NCBI GenBank assembly: GCA_902787575.1
Contig: CADAGX010000002.1
Span: 186,001 to 250,000 of the forward strand
From: an uncultured Bacteroidales bacterium
GTDB lineage: Bacteria > Bacteroidota > Bacteroidia > Bacteroidales > Bacteroidaceae
Reading direction: 5' to 3'
Length of the DNA stretch: 64,000 nt
The notes under the pieces are model-generated. The model searched no databases, had not been told where the DNA came from, and was given only the letters and a program-made list of their open reading frames with translations. Below are positions 16,132-24,275 of this stretch, piece after piece. The position numbers and the translations under genes are program-made. The stretch's first letter is position 1, and the number at the start of each line of letters is the position of its first letter.

Positions 16132-17541
16132 TTAGCTGTGCTGTGCCTCGGTGTGCTCTATCAGCGCCAAGAGTTTGGCGACTGCTTCTTCCTCGGGGAT
16201 GTTTCGTTCCACGCATTCCTTTCTGCGGTAGAGCGAAACCTTGCCGCGGGCCGCTCCGACATAACCGTAGTCAGCGTCGGCCATCTCGCCCGGGCCGTTC
16301 ACTATGCACCCCATGATTGCAATTTTCAACCCTTTGAAATGGCTGGTGGCGGCTTTGATACGGTGGATGGTGCCTTCCAGATCGTACAAAGTGCGGCCGC
16401 ACCCTGGGCAGCTGATGTATTCGGTTTTTGTGAACTTGACGCGGGCGGCCTGCAGGATGCTGTCGGAAAGTTCCGTCAGGCGGTCGTCTGCGAAGTTCTT
16501 GCAGCGGATGACGAGTTTGGTGGCCTTACGGTCAATCAGCGGCGCACCTGCCGTCATGGCTGCCTTCAGTTGGAGTGTTTCCCAGTCGCTTTCGTCGAAT
16601 TGAAGACAGAGCGTGTCGTCGGTGATTTGGCGTTCAGCCTCGTAGCGCAGGCGTGCACATTCCTCCACGGCGGCAGTCAGTTTTCGTGCCACTGGGATTT
16701 CTTTTTCTGGTGCCTCGGAGAGAGACACGCGAATCGTGTCGCCGATACCCTCGGTCAGCAAGGCGCCAATTCCCACGGCGCTCTTGATTCTGCCGTCCTC
16801 GCCCTCACCGGCTTCGGTAACGCCCAGATGCAACGGGAAGGTCATGCCTGCTTCTTCCATTTTCTGCACCAGCAAACGTACGCTCTGCACCATGACTACC
16901 GTGTTGGAGGCCTTGATGCTGATTACTACGTCGCGGAAATTCACGTCTTCGCGCACGCAGATACGCAGAAACTCCATGCAGCTTTCCACAATTCCTTCGG
17001 GCGTGTCGCCGTAACGGCTCATTATGCGATCCGAAAGGCTCCCGTGGTTTACGCCGATTCGCACGGCGGTGTGGTGTTCGCGACAGATGTTAAGAAACGG
17101 GATGAGCCTGTTTTCTATTTTCCGAAGTTCGGCTTCGTACTCTGCGTCGCTGTATTCCAAATGTTTGAACTGTCGTGCTGCGTCAACGTAATTGCCGGGA
17201 TTGATGCGTACCTTCTCGCAGAACTGTGCTGCCACGTCTGCCACGCGCGGATTGAAGTGCACGTCTGCCACAAGTGGAACGTTGCAGCCAGCAGCCCGCA
17301 CTCCGTTTCTGATTTGCTGCATGTTCTCAGCTTCGCGTACGCCCTGTGTGGTGAGCCGAACGTACTCTCCGCCTGCTTCTGCGATGCGCAGCACTTGAGC
17401 TACGCAAGCCGCCGTGTCCATTGTGACGGTGTTCGTCATGCTTTGCACGCGAATGGGATTCACGCCGCCAAGCGGCGTGTCTCCCACTCTTACTTCGTGC
17501 GAACGGCGGCGACGGAACGTAAAATCCGATGCTTCGTTCAT
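16132..17541 (-). CDS. ispG: 4-hydroxy-3-methylbut-2-enyl diphosphate synthase, short form
   Basis: IspG makes HMBPP from MEcPP in the MEP isoprenoid pathway using a [4Fe-4S] cluster. The N-terminal TIM barrel is intact (GGVNPIRVQSMTNT, VADVHFNPR, IGVNHGSLS). The C-terminal cluster domain has SCPGCGRTLYDLE and MGCIVNGPGEMADADYGYVG with the cluster cysteines and the catalytic Glu. Bacteroidetes enzymes normally carry a large extra domain between these parts and reach about 600 residues. This one has 469, and only the last part of the insert remains (LQLKAAMTAGAPLID onward). Both catalytic halves look functional. It lies in a minus-strand run with rmuC and secreted proteins. Confidence 0.95.
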   Translation of the reverse strand: MNEASDFTFRRRRSHEVRVGDTPLGGVNPIRVQSMTNTVTMDTAACVAQVLRIAEAGGEYVRLTTQGVREAENMQQIRNGVRAAGCNVPLVADVHFNPRVADVAAQFCEKVRINPGNYVDAARQFKHLEYSDAEYEAELRKIENRLIPFLNICREHHTAVRIGVNHGSLSDRIMSRYGDTPEGIVESCMEFLRICVREDVNFRDVVISIKASNTVVMVQSVRLLVQKMEEAGMTFPLHLGVTEAGEGEDGRIKSAVGIGALLTEGIGDTIRVSLSEAPEKEIPVARKLTAAVEECARLRYEAERQITDDTLCLQFDESDWETLQLKAAMTAGAPLIDRKATKLVIRCKNFADDRLTELSDSILQAARVKFTKTEYISCPGCGRTLYDLEGTIHRIKAATSHFKGLKIAIMGCIVNGPGEMADADYGYVGAARGKVSLYRRKECVERNIPEEEAVAKLLALIEHTEAQHS

Positions 17542-17559
17542 CTGTCTTTTTTCAATATG

Positions 17560-18504
17560 TTACTTTACGAAATCTGCGGCCAGCAGGTAGTTTATGCTGT
17601 CCTCGACGCGCTGGAACTGCTTGCCGCTGCGTACGTCTTCCACTTCGACATAGAAATTCTTGTGGTCTTCGCCGTGAGAATAGAAGTGCTTGAAGATCTG
17701 TTCGAAGTTCATCATTCCGGATTGTCCGAGCACCATGCGGTCTTTGATGTGCAGCATCTTAATTCTCTCGGCATACTTGTCGATCCACTCCACGGGGTCT
17801 TGGCAGCCCATCACGGTCCAATACACGTCTAACTCGAAGATTACCTTTGCGGGGTCTGTGCCGTTGATAAAAATCTCTTCAATCTGACGACCCTCGCGTG
17901 CGGTAAAGTCGGGATTCTTGCCTTTGCCGCCTGCCACGACACGACAGAATTCGCGGTTGTGGTTGTGGTATCCAAACTGGATGCCTGCCTGCTTAGTGAT
18001 GTCGCCTGCTGCATTGAAAACCTCGCACACGGCTTGTGCGTCTTCGATGCTGTCGATTGCGGGCAGTCCGGGTTGCACCATGAACGGCACGCCCAGAATG
18101 GCATGGTCTTCGGTGGCGCGTTTCCAGAAGTCCGTCAGCTTTGTGAAGTTTGCCTTGCTGTATTTCTCAGACCGGGCAATGGTATCCGGATTGAGATGCG
18201 AGCTGGTTATGATGAGGCCTGCGTCGTCGGCCATCTTCTTGTAGTCAGCCATGCTGATGCCGCCGATTTTACCTTTTCCGTAGCCGGCAAGTTCGAGATG
18301 TGTGTATCCCATTTTTTGCAGCCGCTTGAGTCCTTCGGCCACATTGCTGCCAGAAAGTTCCGGGCCCAGCGAGTAAGTTTGCAGGCCTATGTACTTTTTG
18401 CCTTTCTTGGCTGTCTTTTTGCTCTTGGCAACTGCGATTTCCGGCATCATTGCACCCAAGGTCAGCACTCCGGCGCCCTTGAGAAAATCTCTTCTGTTCG
18501 TCAT
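17560..18504 (-). CDS. Tat-exported sugar phosphate isomerase/epimerase-like (xylose isomerase-like TIM barrel) protein
   Basis: This 314-residue protein starts with a twin-arginine signal (MTNRRDFLKGAGVLTLGAMM). The start is taken at ATG 18504, since the upstream alternative is a TTG. The mature part is an AP-endonuclease-2/xylose-isomerase-like barrel with LQTYSLG, HLELAGYGKGK, GYHNHNREF, FELDVYW and MLHIKDR, giving His, Glu and Asp metal ligands. Such secreted proteins are common in Bacteroidetes, and some act on 3-keto sugars. The substrate is unknown. It lies 46 bp after the thioredoxin lipoprotein and 18 bp before ispG in one run. Confidence 0.88.
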   Translation of the reverse strand: MTNRRDFLKGAGVLTLGAMMPEIAVAKSKKTAKKGKKYIGLQTYSLGPELSGSNVAEGLKRLQKMGYTHLELAGYGKGKIGGISMADYKKMADDAGLIITSSHLNPDTIARSEKYSKANFTKLTDFWKRATEDHAILGVPFMVQPGLPAIDSIEDAQAVCEVFNAAGDITKQAGIQFGYHNHNREFCRVVAGGKGKNPDFTAREGRQIEEIFINGTDPAKVIFELDVYWTVMGCQDPVEWIDKYAERIKMLHIKDRMVLGQSGMMNFEQIFKHFYSHGEDHKNFYVEVEDVRSGKQFQRVEDSINYLLAADFVK

Positions 18505-18550
18505 TTCTTTTTTGTTATTATAATGGTTGGACAATTTGCTTTCGAAAAAT

Positions 18551-19126
18551 TTATTTCCCGAACAATTCGTCGAGATATGTGTAGAAGGCTGGGTCTTCGC
18601 CTACCACGATTTTCAGAATCTTGCCGTCGGCATCGAGCACCATCTTGGTGGGAAATCCCTGTATGCCGTATGTTTCCAGCAGTTTGGAGTCCTCCGGGAT
18701 CTGTACGTGCAGCCACGGGAGCGAATGTTCCTTGACGGCTTTTTTCCAGTCCTCGGGGATATCGCCGGCGTCGAGGCCCAGAATCTCAAACTTGCCTGCG
18801 TATTTCTGGTAGTACGCCTTCATCTCGGGGAAACCCTTGATGCACCATCCGCACCACGAACCCCAGAAATCGAGCACCAGCACTTTGCCCCTGAGCGAAG
18901 AAAGCGTCAGCGGCTTGTCGTTGAAGTCCTGGAGCGTAAAGTCGGGCGCCAGTTCGCCTTCGGCTGCCGTGCTGCGGATTTCCTGTTCGATGAGTTCTTC
19001 CGAGCTGAGGCTGTCGGTCGTGTCGGTCTCCTGTGAGCCCGTAGCGGTCTTGCCTGTGCAGGCCGACAAAGTGAAGGCAGCAGCTGCGAGAGTGGCAAGG
19101 AGGAATGTTTTTCTTGTCTTCTTCAT
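18551..19126 (-). CDS. TlpA/ResA-like thioredoxin-fold lipoprotein
   Basis: This 191-residue protein has lipobox LSAC (Cys23), then an acidic low-complexity linker (about 24-55). An AhpC/TSA-TlpA domain follows with LAPDFTLQDF and active site WCGWC (Cys92 and Cys95), plus the cis-Pro region GFPTKMVLDADG. It would act as a periplasmic thiol-disulfide reductase anchored to a membrane, with electrons from a DsbD/CcdA-type protein not seen in this window. It is co-directional with the fucosidase upstream (39-bp gap). Confidence 0.93.
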   Translation of the reverse strand: MKKTRKTFLLATLAAAAFTLSACTGKTATGSQETDTTDSLSSEELIEQEIRSTAAEGELAPDFTLQDFNDKPLTLSSLRGKVLVLDFWGSWCGWCIKGFPEMKAYYQKYAGKFEILGLDAGDIPEDWKKAVKEHSLPWLHVQIPEDSKLLETYGIQGFPTKMVLDADGKILKIVVGEDPAFYTYLDELFGK

Positions 19127-19165
19127 TTCTTTTTTTTGTTTAGGTGTTATGCTTTATGTTCGCGT

Positions 19166-20581
19166 TTATCTTTCTTCGCAGTACACGCCCACTTCGGCAA
19201 TGCTGGCTGTGCCGCGGCTCTCGAGCACGGTCAGCCGCACGTGCGACGCCCAAAGGGTGGGGAAGCGGTGAATCTTCACGCGCTCGGCAGTGGGTGCGGC
19301 ACCCTCGAAGACGGCGTTCCACGTTCCGCCCTGCTGCACTTCGATTCGGTAACGCTGCAGGCGGTTGGCGTCGCGGTCGGTAATAACAATCGTGTTGATG
19401 GCCTTCTCTCGTCCGAGGAAGACGCTCCACCACGGATTTTTCACGTGTGGACTGGCATTCCAGCACGAGCCGAAATCGTCGTCGTTGGCGAAGTCGGAAA
19501 TGGCGTAGTCGTCGCTCCACGAACTTTCCGCCGGTTGGTTTTTGGCCAAATTAGAGGAGACGATGGGATTGTCTGCCTGCGGCAGGTCGGCTATGTGACC
19601 GCGTTTCTTCCACAGGCGGCCAATGGCATCGAGCGCGTCGAGTGCGTTCTGGTCGAAAAGCCCGTCACGATTTGGTGCTACGTTGAGGATGAATGTGCAG
19701 TGTGCACGCCCGTAAGGCTCTATCATGTCGCGCACCAGCGTCTCGGGGTCCTTCAGTTTGTCGGTCGGGAAGCTCTCTTTCCAGAACCAGTTGGCTTGCA
19801 GCGGCAGGCAGGCGAGTGCAGGCAGTCGGTTTTCGGACGTGCTAATCTTCTGTCCCGCGCCTTGTTCGTATGATTTTATGTCGGTGTAGAAGAGTGCCTC
19901 GCGCGGATATTTGGCGGCGTTGAGGTCCATGACGAGGCATTCGGGCTGCAGTTTTTTCACCAGCCGGTATATATCCTCGAAGGGTATCTCGTCGTACGAA
20001 ATCCGGCTCCACGGCGCATCCCAGCCGTCGATAATCAGCGCATCGATTTTGCCGTATCGCGTCAGCAGTTCCGTCAGTTGGTTTTTGATATACTGCAGGT
20101 GGCGGTCCGTCTGGATGTGGTGCGGGCGGATGCGGTGGTGCGTGTCGAGGATACTAAAGTAGAGGCAGACGCCCAGCCCCTCGGCGCGGAAAGCATCGGC
20201 AAACTCCTTCACGACGTCGCGTTTCACGGGCGAATTCATCACGTTGTAGTCCGTCGTCTGTGTGTCCCAAATGCAGAATCCGCTGTGATGCTTGGTGGTC
20301 AGGCAGCCGTAGGCCATGCCGGCACTACGTGCGGCCTTTGCCCACTGGCGGCAATCCAGCCGGCGCGGTGCAAACGTCGCGACGGGCTCGTCGGGGTCGG
20401 GCCAGTCGTGGCTGCAAAACGTGGGCATGTTGAAGTGAATGAACAGCCCAAAACGTGTGTCCACGAAGTCTTGTTGCAACTTGTGAAGCTTGGCATCATG
20501 TGCGCCAGCGGCCGTCGGCAGTACCAGCAGCGCCCAGACGAGCAGCTGCCACACTTTGTTTCTTCTGTTTCTGACTTGCAT
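19166..20581 (-). CDS. GH29 alpha-L-fucosidase with C-terminal F5/8C (CBM32-like) domain
   Basis: This 471-residue protein has a signal peptide (about 1-27). The GH29 barrel has RFGLFIHFNMPTFCSHDW, TTKHHSGFCIWDT (96-107) and the nucleophile region IDALIIDGWDAPW (Asp185). A C-terminal discoidin-like region (about 350-471) has SCWNASPHVKNPWWSVFLG and IVITDRDANRLQRY. The enzyme removes alpha-L-fucose from host or plant glycans, and the discoidin part probably binds sugar. Start 20581 is chosen because a -7 promoter box lies 20 nt upstream and excludes the longer frame. It is the first gene of the nine-gene minus-strand run. Confidence 0.92.
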   Translation of the reverse strand: MQVRNRRNKVWQLLVWALLVLPTAAGAHDAKLHKLQQDFVDTRFGLFIHFNMPTFCSHDWPDPDEPVATFAPRRLDCRQWAKAARSAGMAYGCLTTKHHSGFCIWDTQTTDYNVMNSPVKRDVVKEFADAFRAEGLGVCLYFSILDTHHRIRPHHIQTDRHLQYIKNQLTELLTRYGKIDALIIDGWDAPWSRISYDEIPFEDIYRLVKKLQPECLVMDLNAAKYPREALFYTDIKSYEQGAGQKISTSENRLPALACLPLQANWFWKESFPTDKLKDPETLVRDMIEPYGRAHCTFILNVAPNRDGLFDQNALDALDAIGRLWKKRGHIADLPQADNPIVSSNLAKNQPAESSWSDDYAISDFANDDDFGSCWNASPHVKNPWWSVFLGREKAINTIVITDRDANRLQRYRIEVQQGGTWNAVFEGAAPTAERVKIHRFPTLWASHVRLTVLESRGTASIAEVGVYCEER

Positions 20582-20601
20582 AAATAAGAATCTTTTGCCC
20601 A

Positions 20602-20609
20602 CAAAATTA
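20602..20609 (-). promoter_or_regulatory. -7 box (TAATTTTG) for the fucosidase-led gene run
   Basis: TAATTTTG on the minus strand lies 20 nt before the fucosidase ATG, giving a short leader of about 15 nt. Confidence 0.6.
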
Positions 20610-20650
20610 GGAAAAACTGCCGAGAATGCGAAACCCTGCGGCAAGAAATT

Positions 20651-20755
20651 GAAAAACTACGTGTAGTTTTCTCTGACGGCACACGTAGTTTTCAGAAATC
20701 TACACGTCGTGTGGACGCAAACCACACGTCGCATTTCGGCTCGCCACGTGTGGCA
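20651..20755. repeat. ACACGTCGCA repeat cluster, locus b
   Basis: This stretch lies between divergent genes. A 12-bp hairpin (AAACTACGTGT at about 20653-20664 with ACACGTAGTTT at 20681-20692) is followed by TACACGTCGTGTGG, ACCACACGTCGCATTTCG (20721-20738) and CCACGTGTGGC. The 18-mer differs by one base from the arm of the 7251-7268 hairpin. Confidence 0.75.
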
Positions 20756-20801
20756 TACAAAATATTGGCTGCAGGCTGTCGGATAATCGCTGTCTTTTTC
20801 G

Positions 20802-20809
20802 TAACTTTG
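20802..20809 (+). promoter_or_regulatory. -7 box (TAACTTTG) for the metallophosphoesterase gene
   Basis: TAACTTTG lies 35 nt before the ATG, with a short A-rich leader between. Confidence 0.65.
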
Positions 20810-20844
20810 TCACGAGAAACCTCAAATACGAAGCGGAACTCCTC

Positions 20845-21741
20845 ATGGAAAGGCGCACCTTCATACAATGTCTCTCGGGCGGAATGCTGCTGGCGGCGGG
20901 CTTGCCGCTGCAGGCGAGAGGGCGGCGACCACTGCGCTTTGGCGTGGTAACCGACCTTCACTACGCCGAGAGGGAGATGGTGGGCAGTCGTTTCTACAGC
21001 CATTCGCTGCAGAAACTCAGGGCGGCGGTGGAGGTTTTCAACCGTTCGTCGCTTGATTTCGTCATTGAGTTGGGCGACCTGAAAGATTCCCGCCCCGACA
21101 AAGATGCAGTTGCGGCACTTCGTTTCTTGGACGACGTCGAGTCGGAACTTCAGCGATTCCACGGGAAAGTGTATCACGTGTTGGGCAATCACGACATGGA
21201 CTGCCTTTCGAAGGAAGAGTTTCTGCAGCACACAGCAAACGCGGGCAAGGCTCGTGGCCGGAGTTACTACACGTTCGCGGTCCACGGCGTGCAGTTCGTT
21301 GTGCTGGATGCGAACTTCAACAAGGACCGTAGCCCCTATTGTCGCGGAAATTTCAACTGGAAGAAGGCTTACATCCCGGACGAAGAAATCGAGTGGCTCC
21401 GCCGTGAACTTCGCCAGAGTCGCAGGCCGGTCATCGTGTGTTGCCACCAGCTTTTGGACAGTTTCTCGGCCGTGCGGCACGATGTTTGCGTGGGGAATGC
21501 CGCCGAAGTGGTGCAGGCGTTGGAGGAAAGTGGCCGTGTGCTGGCCGTTCTGCAGGGTCATCACCACAGCGGACACTACAGTCAACGCAACGGAATACAC
21601 TATTGGACGATGAAAGCCATGATAGAAAATGACTTTCCGACGCACAACAGTTTTGCCATCATCAGCGTGGAGCCGGGTGGCGACATCGTGATAGAAGGAT
21701 TTGCCGACTGCGAGAGCCGCATTCTGAAGCACGAAGTCTGA
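20845..21741 (+). CDS. Calcineurin-like metallophosphoesterase, exported
   Basis: This 298-residue protein has an N-terminal export signal (MERRTFIQCLSGGMLLAAGLPLQA, Tat-like RR). The dimetal phosphoesterase motifs come in order: TDLHY, GDLKDSRPD, GNHDMD, CCHQ and GHHHSGHYS. This is the purple acid phosphatase/calcineurin fold acting on phosphomono- or diesters in the periplasm. Related Bacteroidetes proteins are annotated as alkaline phosphatase D-like or phosphodiesterase-like. The substrate is not predictable. It has its own promoter and no close partner. Confidence 0.9.
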   Translation: MERRTFIQCLSGGMLLAAGLPLQARGRRPLRFGVVTDLHYAEREMVGSRFYSHSLQKLRAAVEVFNRSSLDFVIELGDLKDSRPDKDAVAALRFLDDVESELQRFHGKVYHVLGNHDMDCLSKEEFLQHTANAGKARGRSYYTFAVHGVQFVVLDANFNKDRSPYCRGNFNWKKAYIPDEEIEWLRRELRQSRRPVIVCCHQLLDSFSAVRHDVCVGNAAEVVQALEESGRVLAVLQGHHHSGHYSQRNGIHYWTMKAMIENDFPTHNSFAIISVEPGGDIVIEGFADCESRILKHEV

Positions 21742-21782
21742 CGGCAGACTGGCGGTGAGGAGAATTTTATTCGCCGTTTTTC
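21735..21782 (+). terminator. Possible terminator after the metallophosphoesterase gene
   Basis: AGTCTG-ACGG-CAGACT is a perfect 6-bp hairpin at the stop codon. It is followed by a weaker GGCG...CGCC stem and GTTTTT. Strength is uncertain. Confidence 0.35.
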
Positions 21783-21825
21783 GAAAAAAAACGTGGCGTA
21801 ACTCGTCTGCTTACTTCTTTTTTCG

Positions 21826-21833
21826 TATCTTTG
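21826..21833 (+). promoter_or_regulatory. -7 box (TATCTTTG) for the RNase R gene
   Basis: TATCTTTG lies about 108 nt before the ATG, leaving a leader of roughly 100 nt that contains a 7-bp tandem repeat array. Confidence 0.65.
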
Positions 21834-21850
21834 ACGTCGAAAATATATGG

Positions 21851-21878
21851 ATTCGAGATTAGGGATTAGTGATTAGGG
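21851..21878 (+). repeat. Tandem heptamer array (GATTMGN x4) in the RNase R leader
   Basis: Four consecutive 7-bp units read GATTCGA, GATTAGG, GATTAGT and GATTAGG. The array lies wholly within the untranslated leader. Confidence 0.8.
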
Positions 21879-21941
21879 CGCAGTGGCCCGTAGTCTATCG
21901 TCCGCTGTCTCTTGTCCGTCACACACAATAAAGATAATACT

Positions 21942-24158
21942 ATGGGAAAAAAGAAAAGCGGTAGCCGCAACCTTAGGAAAAAAGAGCTCGAACCGATGCT
22001 TATCGAGCTTTTCCAAGAAAATCCTACGCGTTGGTTTGATTTGCAGGGCATCTTCCAGCAACTCCATCTGAAGACACATCCGGCAAAAATGATGTGTATC
22101 GACGTCTTGGAGGCGCTTCTCGTGGACGATTACATCAAGGAGGATCGCGAGCACGGCCTTTATGCGCTGCACTTCTCGACGCAGGTGATGGAGGGAACCT
22201 TCCGTCGCAAAGCCAATGGAAAGAATACTTTCGAGCCGACCGACGGCGGCGAACCAGTATTGGTGGCCGAGCGCAACAGTATGCATGCGATGGACGGCGA
22301 CACGGTGCGCGTGACAATGATGGCGCGGCGACGCAACCATGTACGCGAGGCGGCCGTGACAGAAATTCTGAAACGCTCGGACAAGCAGTTCGTGGGCACG
22401 TTGCAAGTGCGCAAGGACTACGCATACCTGCTGACGGAGGACAGAACGCTGGCGTGCGACATCTTTATCCCGCGTTCGAACCTTAAAAAAGGAAAAACCG
22501 GCGATAAGGCCGTGGTGCGCATCGTGGAGTGGCCCCAAAACTCCAAGAACCCCATCGGCAAAGTGGTGGACATTCTGGGACAGACGGGCGAGAACAACGC
22601 CGAGATGCATGCCATATTAGCCGAGTTCGGCCTTCCCTACACTTATCCTGCAGCGGTGGAAAAGGCAGCCGACAAGATAGAACCGGGCATCACGCCCGAG
22701 GAAATCAGCCAGCGCGAGGACATGCGCAACGTGCTGACCTTCACCATCGACCCACGCGACGCCAAGGACTTCGACGATGCACTCAGTATTCGGCAGTTGA
22801 AGGCCGGTCTGTGGGAAGTGGGCGTGCACATTGCCGATGTGTCGCACTACGTAACCGAAGGAAGCATCATCGACCGCGAGGCGCTGAAGCGTGGCACCAG
22901 TGTCTATCTGGTAGACCGCACGATTCCCATGCTGCCGGAACGTCTGTGCAACTTCATCTGCTCGCTCCGCCCCGACGAGGATAAACTGACGTACAGCGTC
23001 ATTTTCCAACTGACGGAGAAGGCCGAGGTGAAGAAGTGGCGCATCCGCCACACAGTGACGCGCAGCGACCGTCGTTTCACCTACGAGGAAGTACAAAAGG
23101 TGCTGGAAGACCATCACGAGGCAAGCCCCGAGGACTATAATAGCCCGGGCGACCACTCGGATGCATCGGTAGGCAAGGACGCCCGTCCAGCTGAGGATTT
23201 TGCATCCGAACTCATCATACTGAACCGCATGGCCAAGGAACTGCGGCGCCGGCGCTTTGCAGCCGGAGCTGTGGACTTCGACCGTCAGGAAGTACGCTTC
23301 GACATCGACGAAAAGGGGCATCCCGTGGGTGTTTATTTCAAGGTGGCAAAAGACGCGAACAAGCTCATCGAGGAATTTATGCTGCTTGCCAACCGCACTG
23401 TGGCAGAAAGCATCGGCAAGGTTCCCAAGAACCAGAAACCGAAGGTGCTGCCATACCGTGTCCACGACACGCCAGACCCCAACAAACTGATGAATCTTTC
23501 GGAGTTTGTTGGCAAATTCGGCTACAAACTGAAGGCCACTGGCACGCGCTCCGACATTAGTAAAAATCTGAACAAACTACTGTCCGAAGTTCGCGGCCGC
23601 AAGGAGCAGAACTTGGTGGAGATGGTAACGCTTCGTGCCATGATGAAGGCGCGCTACAGCACGCACAACATCGGTCACTACGGGCTGGCGTTCGACTACT
23701 ACACACACTTCACCAGCCCCATTCGGCGTTATCCCGACCTGATGGTGCACCGCCTTTTGACGCGTTATGCAGATGGCGGACGAAATGTGAACCAAGAACG
23801 CTATGAAGGCCTCTGCGAGCAATGCTCGGATATGGAGCAGACAGCGGCACAGGCAGAGCGCGCAAGCATCAAGTATAAGCAGGTGGAGTATATGTCGGAG
23901 CGACTGGGCGAAATATTTACAGGCACCATCAGCGGCGTCACGGAATTTGGCCTTTACGTCGAAGTGGACGAGAATAAATGCGAAGGCTTCATCCCGCTGC
24001 GCGACCTGGAGGGCGACTACTACATGTTCGACGAGAAGAATTTCTGCCTGCGGGGTCGTCGCAACCACCATACCTATAATCTGGGCGACAGCGTGAAAGT
24101 GCAGGTGGCACGGGCCGACCTCTTCCGCAAGCAGCTCGATTTTAAGTTGATAAGGTAA
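21942..24158 (+). CDS. rnr: Ribonuclease R (RNB-family 3'-5' exoribonuclease)
   Basis: This 738-residue protein has N-terminal cold-shock/OB regions, then the RNB catalytic domain with TIDPRDAKDFDDALSIRQL (the Asp cluster that binds magnesium) and LWEVGVHIADVSHYV. It also has the YRVHDTPDPNKL and YTHFTSPIRRYPDLMVHRLL blocks. A C-terminal S1 domain (GTISGVTEFGLYVEVDENKC) follows. It degrades structured RNA and takes part in rRNA and mRNA turnover. The basic N-terminus (MGKKKSGSRNLRKKE) is normal for the family. The ATG at 21942 is chosen over an upstream TTG because of a nearby A-rich ribosome site. Confidence 0.95.
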   Translation: MGKKKSGSRNLRKKELEPMLIELFQENPTRWFDLQGIFQQLHLKTHPAKMMCIDVLEALLVDDYIKEDREHGLYALHFSTQVMEGTFRRKANGKNTFEPTDGGEPVLVAERNSMHAMDGDTVRVTMMARRRNHVREAAVTEILKRSDKQFVGTLQVRKDYAYLLTEDRTLACDIFIPRSNLKKGKTGDKAVVRIVEWPQNSKNPIGKVVDILGQTGENNAEMHAILAEFGLPYTYPAAVEKAADKIEPGITPEEISQREDMRNVLTFTIDPRDAKDFDDALSIRQLKAGLWEVGVHIADVSHYVTEGSIIDREALKRGTSVYLVDRTIPMLPERLCNFICSLRPDEDKLTYSVIFQLTEKAEVKKWRIRHTVTRSDRRFTYEEVQKVLEDHHEASPEDYNSPGDHSDASVGKDARPAEDFASELIILNRMAKELRRRRFAAGAVDFDRQEVRFDIDEKGHPVGVYFKVAKDANKLIEEFMLLANRTVAESIGKVPKNQKPKVLPYRVHDTPDPNKLMNLSEFVGKFGYKLKATGTRSDISKNLNKLLSEVRGRKEQNLVEMVTLRAMMKARYSTHNIGHYGLAFDYYTHFTSPIRRYPDLMVHRLLTRYADGGRNVNQERYEGLCEQCSDMEQTAAQAERASIKYKQVEYMSERLGEIFTGTISGVTEFGLYVEVDENKCEGFIPLRDLEGDYYMFDEKNFCLRGRRNHHTYNLGDSVKVQVARADLFRKQLDFKLIR

Positions 24159-24187
24159 GAAAACGTAAACACGACGTACAAAAATTA

Positions 24188-24257
24188 GGGAGCCCACGTC
24201 CGAGTTGGCGACTGCTTGCTTCGGCAGTTCCGCCTTTCGGACGTGGGCTCCCTGTTT
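24188..24257. terminator. Strong bidirectional terminator between RNase R and the TonB receptor
   Basis: GGGAGCCCACGTCCGA (24188-24203) pairs perfectly with TCGGACGTGGGCTCCC (24237-24252). An inner stem (GACTGC with GCAGTT) sits in the loop. A T-run follows on the plus strand. Confidence 0.9.
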
Positions 24258-24275
24258 TTGCTTTCAGGCAGAGGG

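Noticed and set aside
15637-17832. A 731-codon open frame on the plus strand opposite rmuC and ispG
   Set aside because: It lies entirely over well-recognised genes on the other strand, its translation is rich in His, Cys and Val with no family resemblance, and it is a codon-bias shadow.
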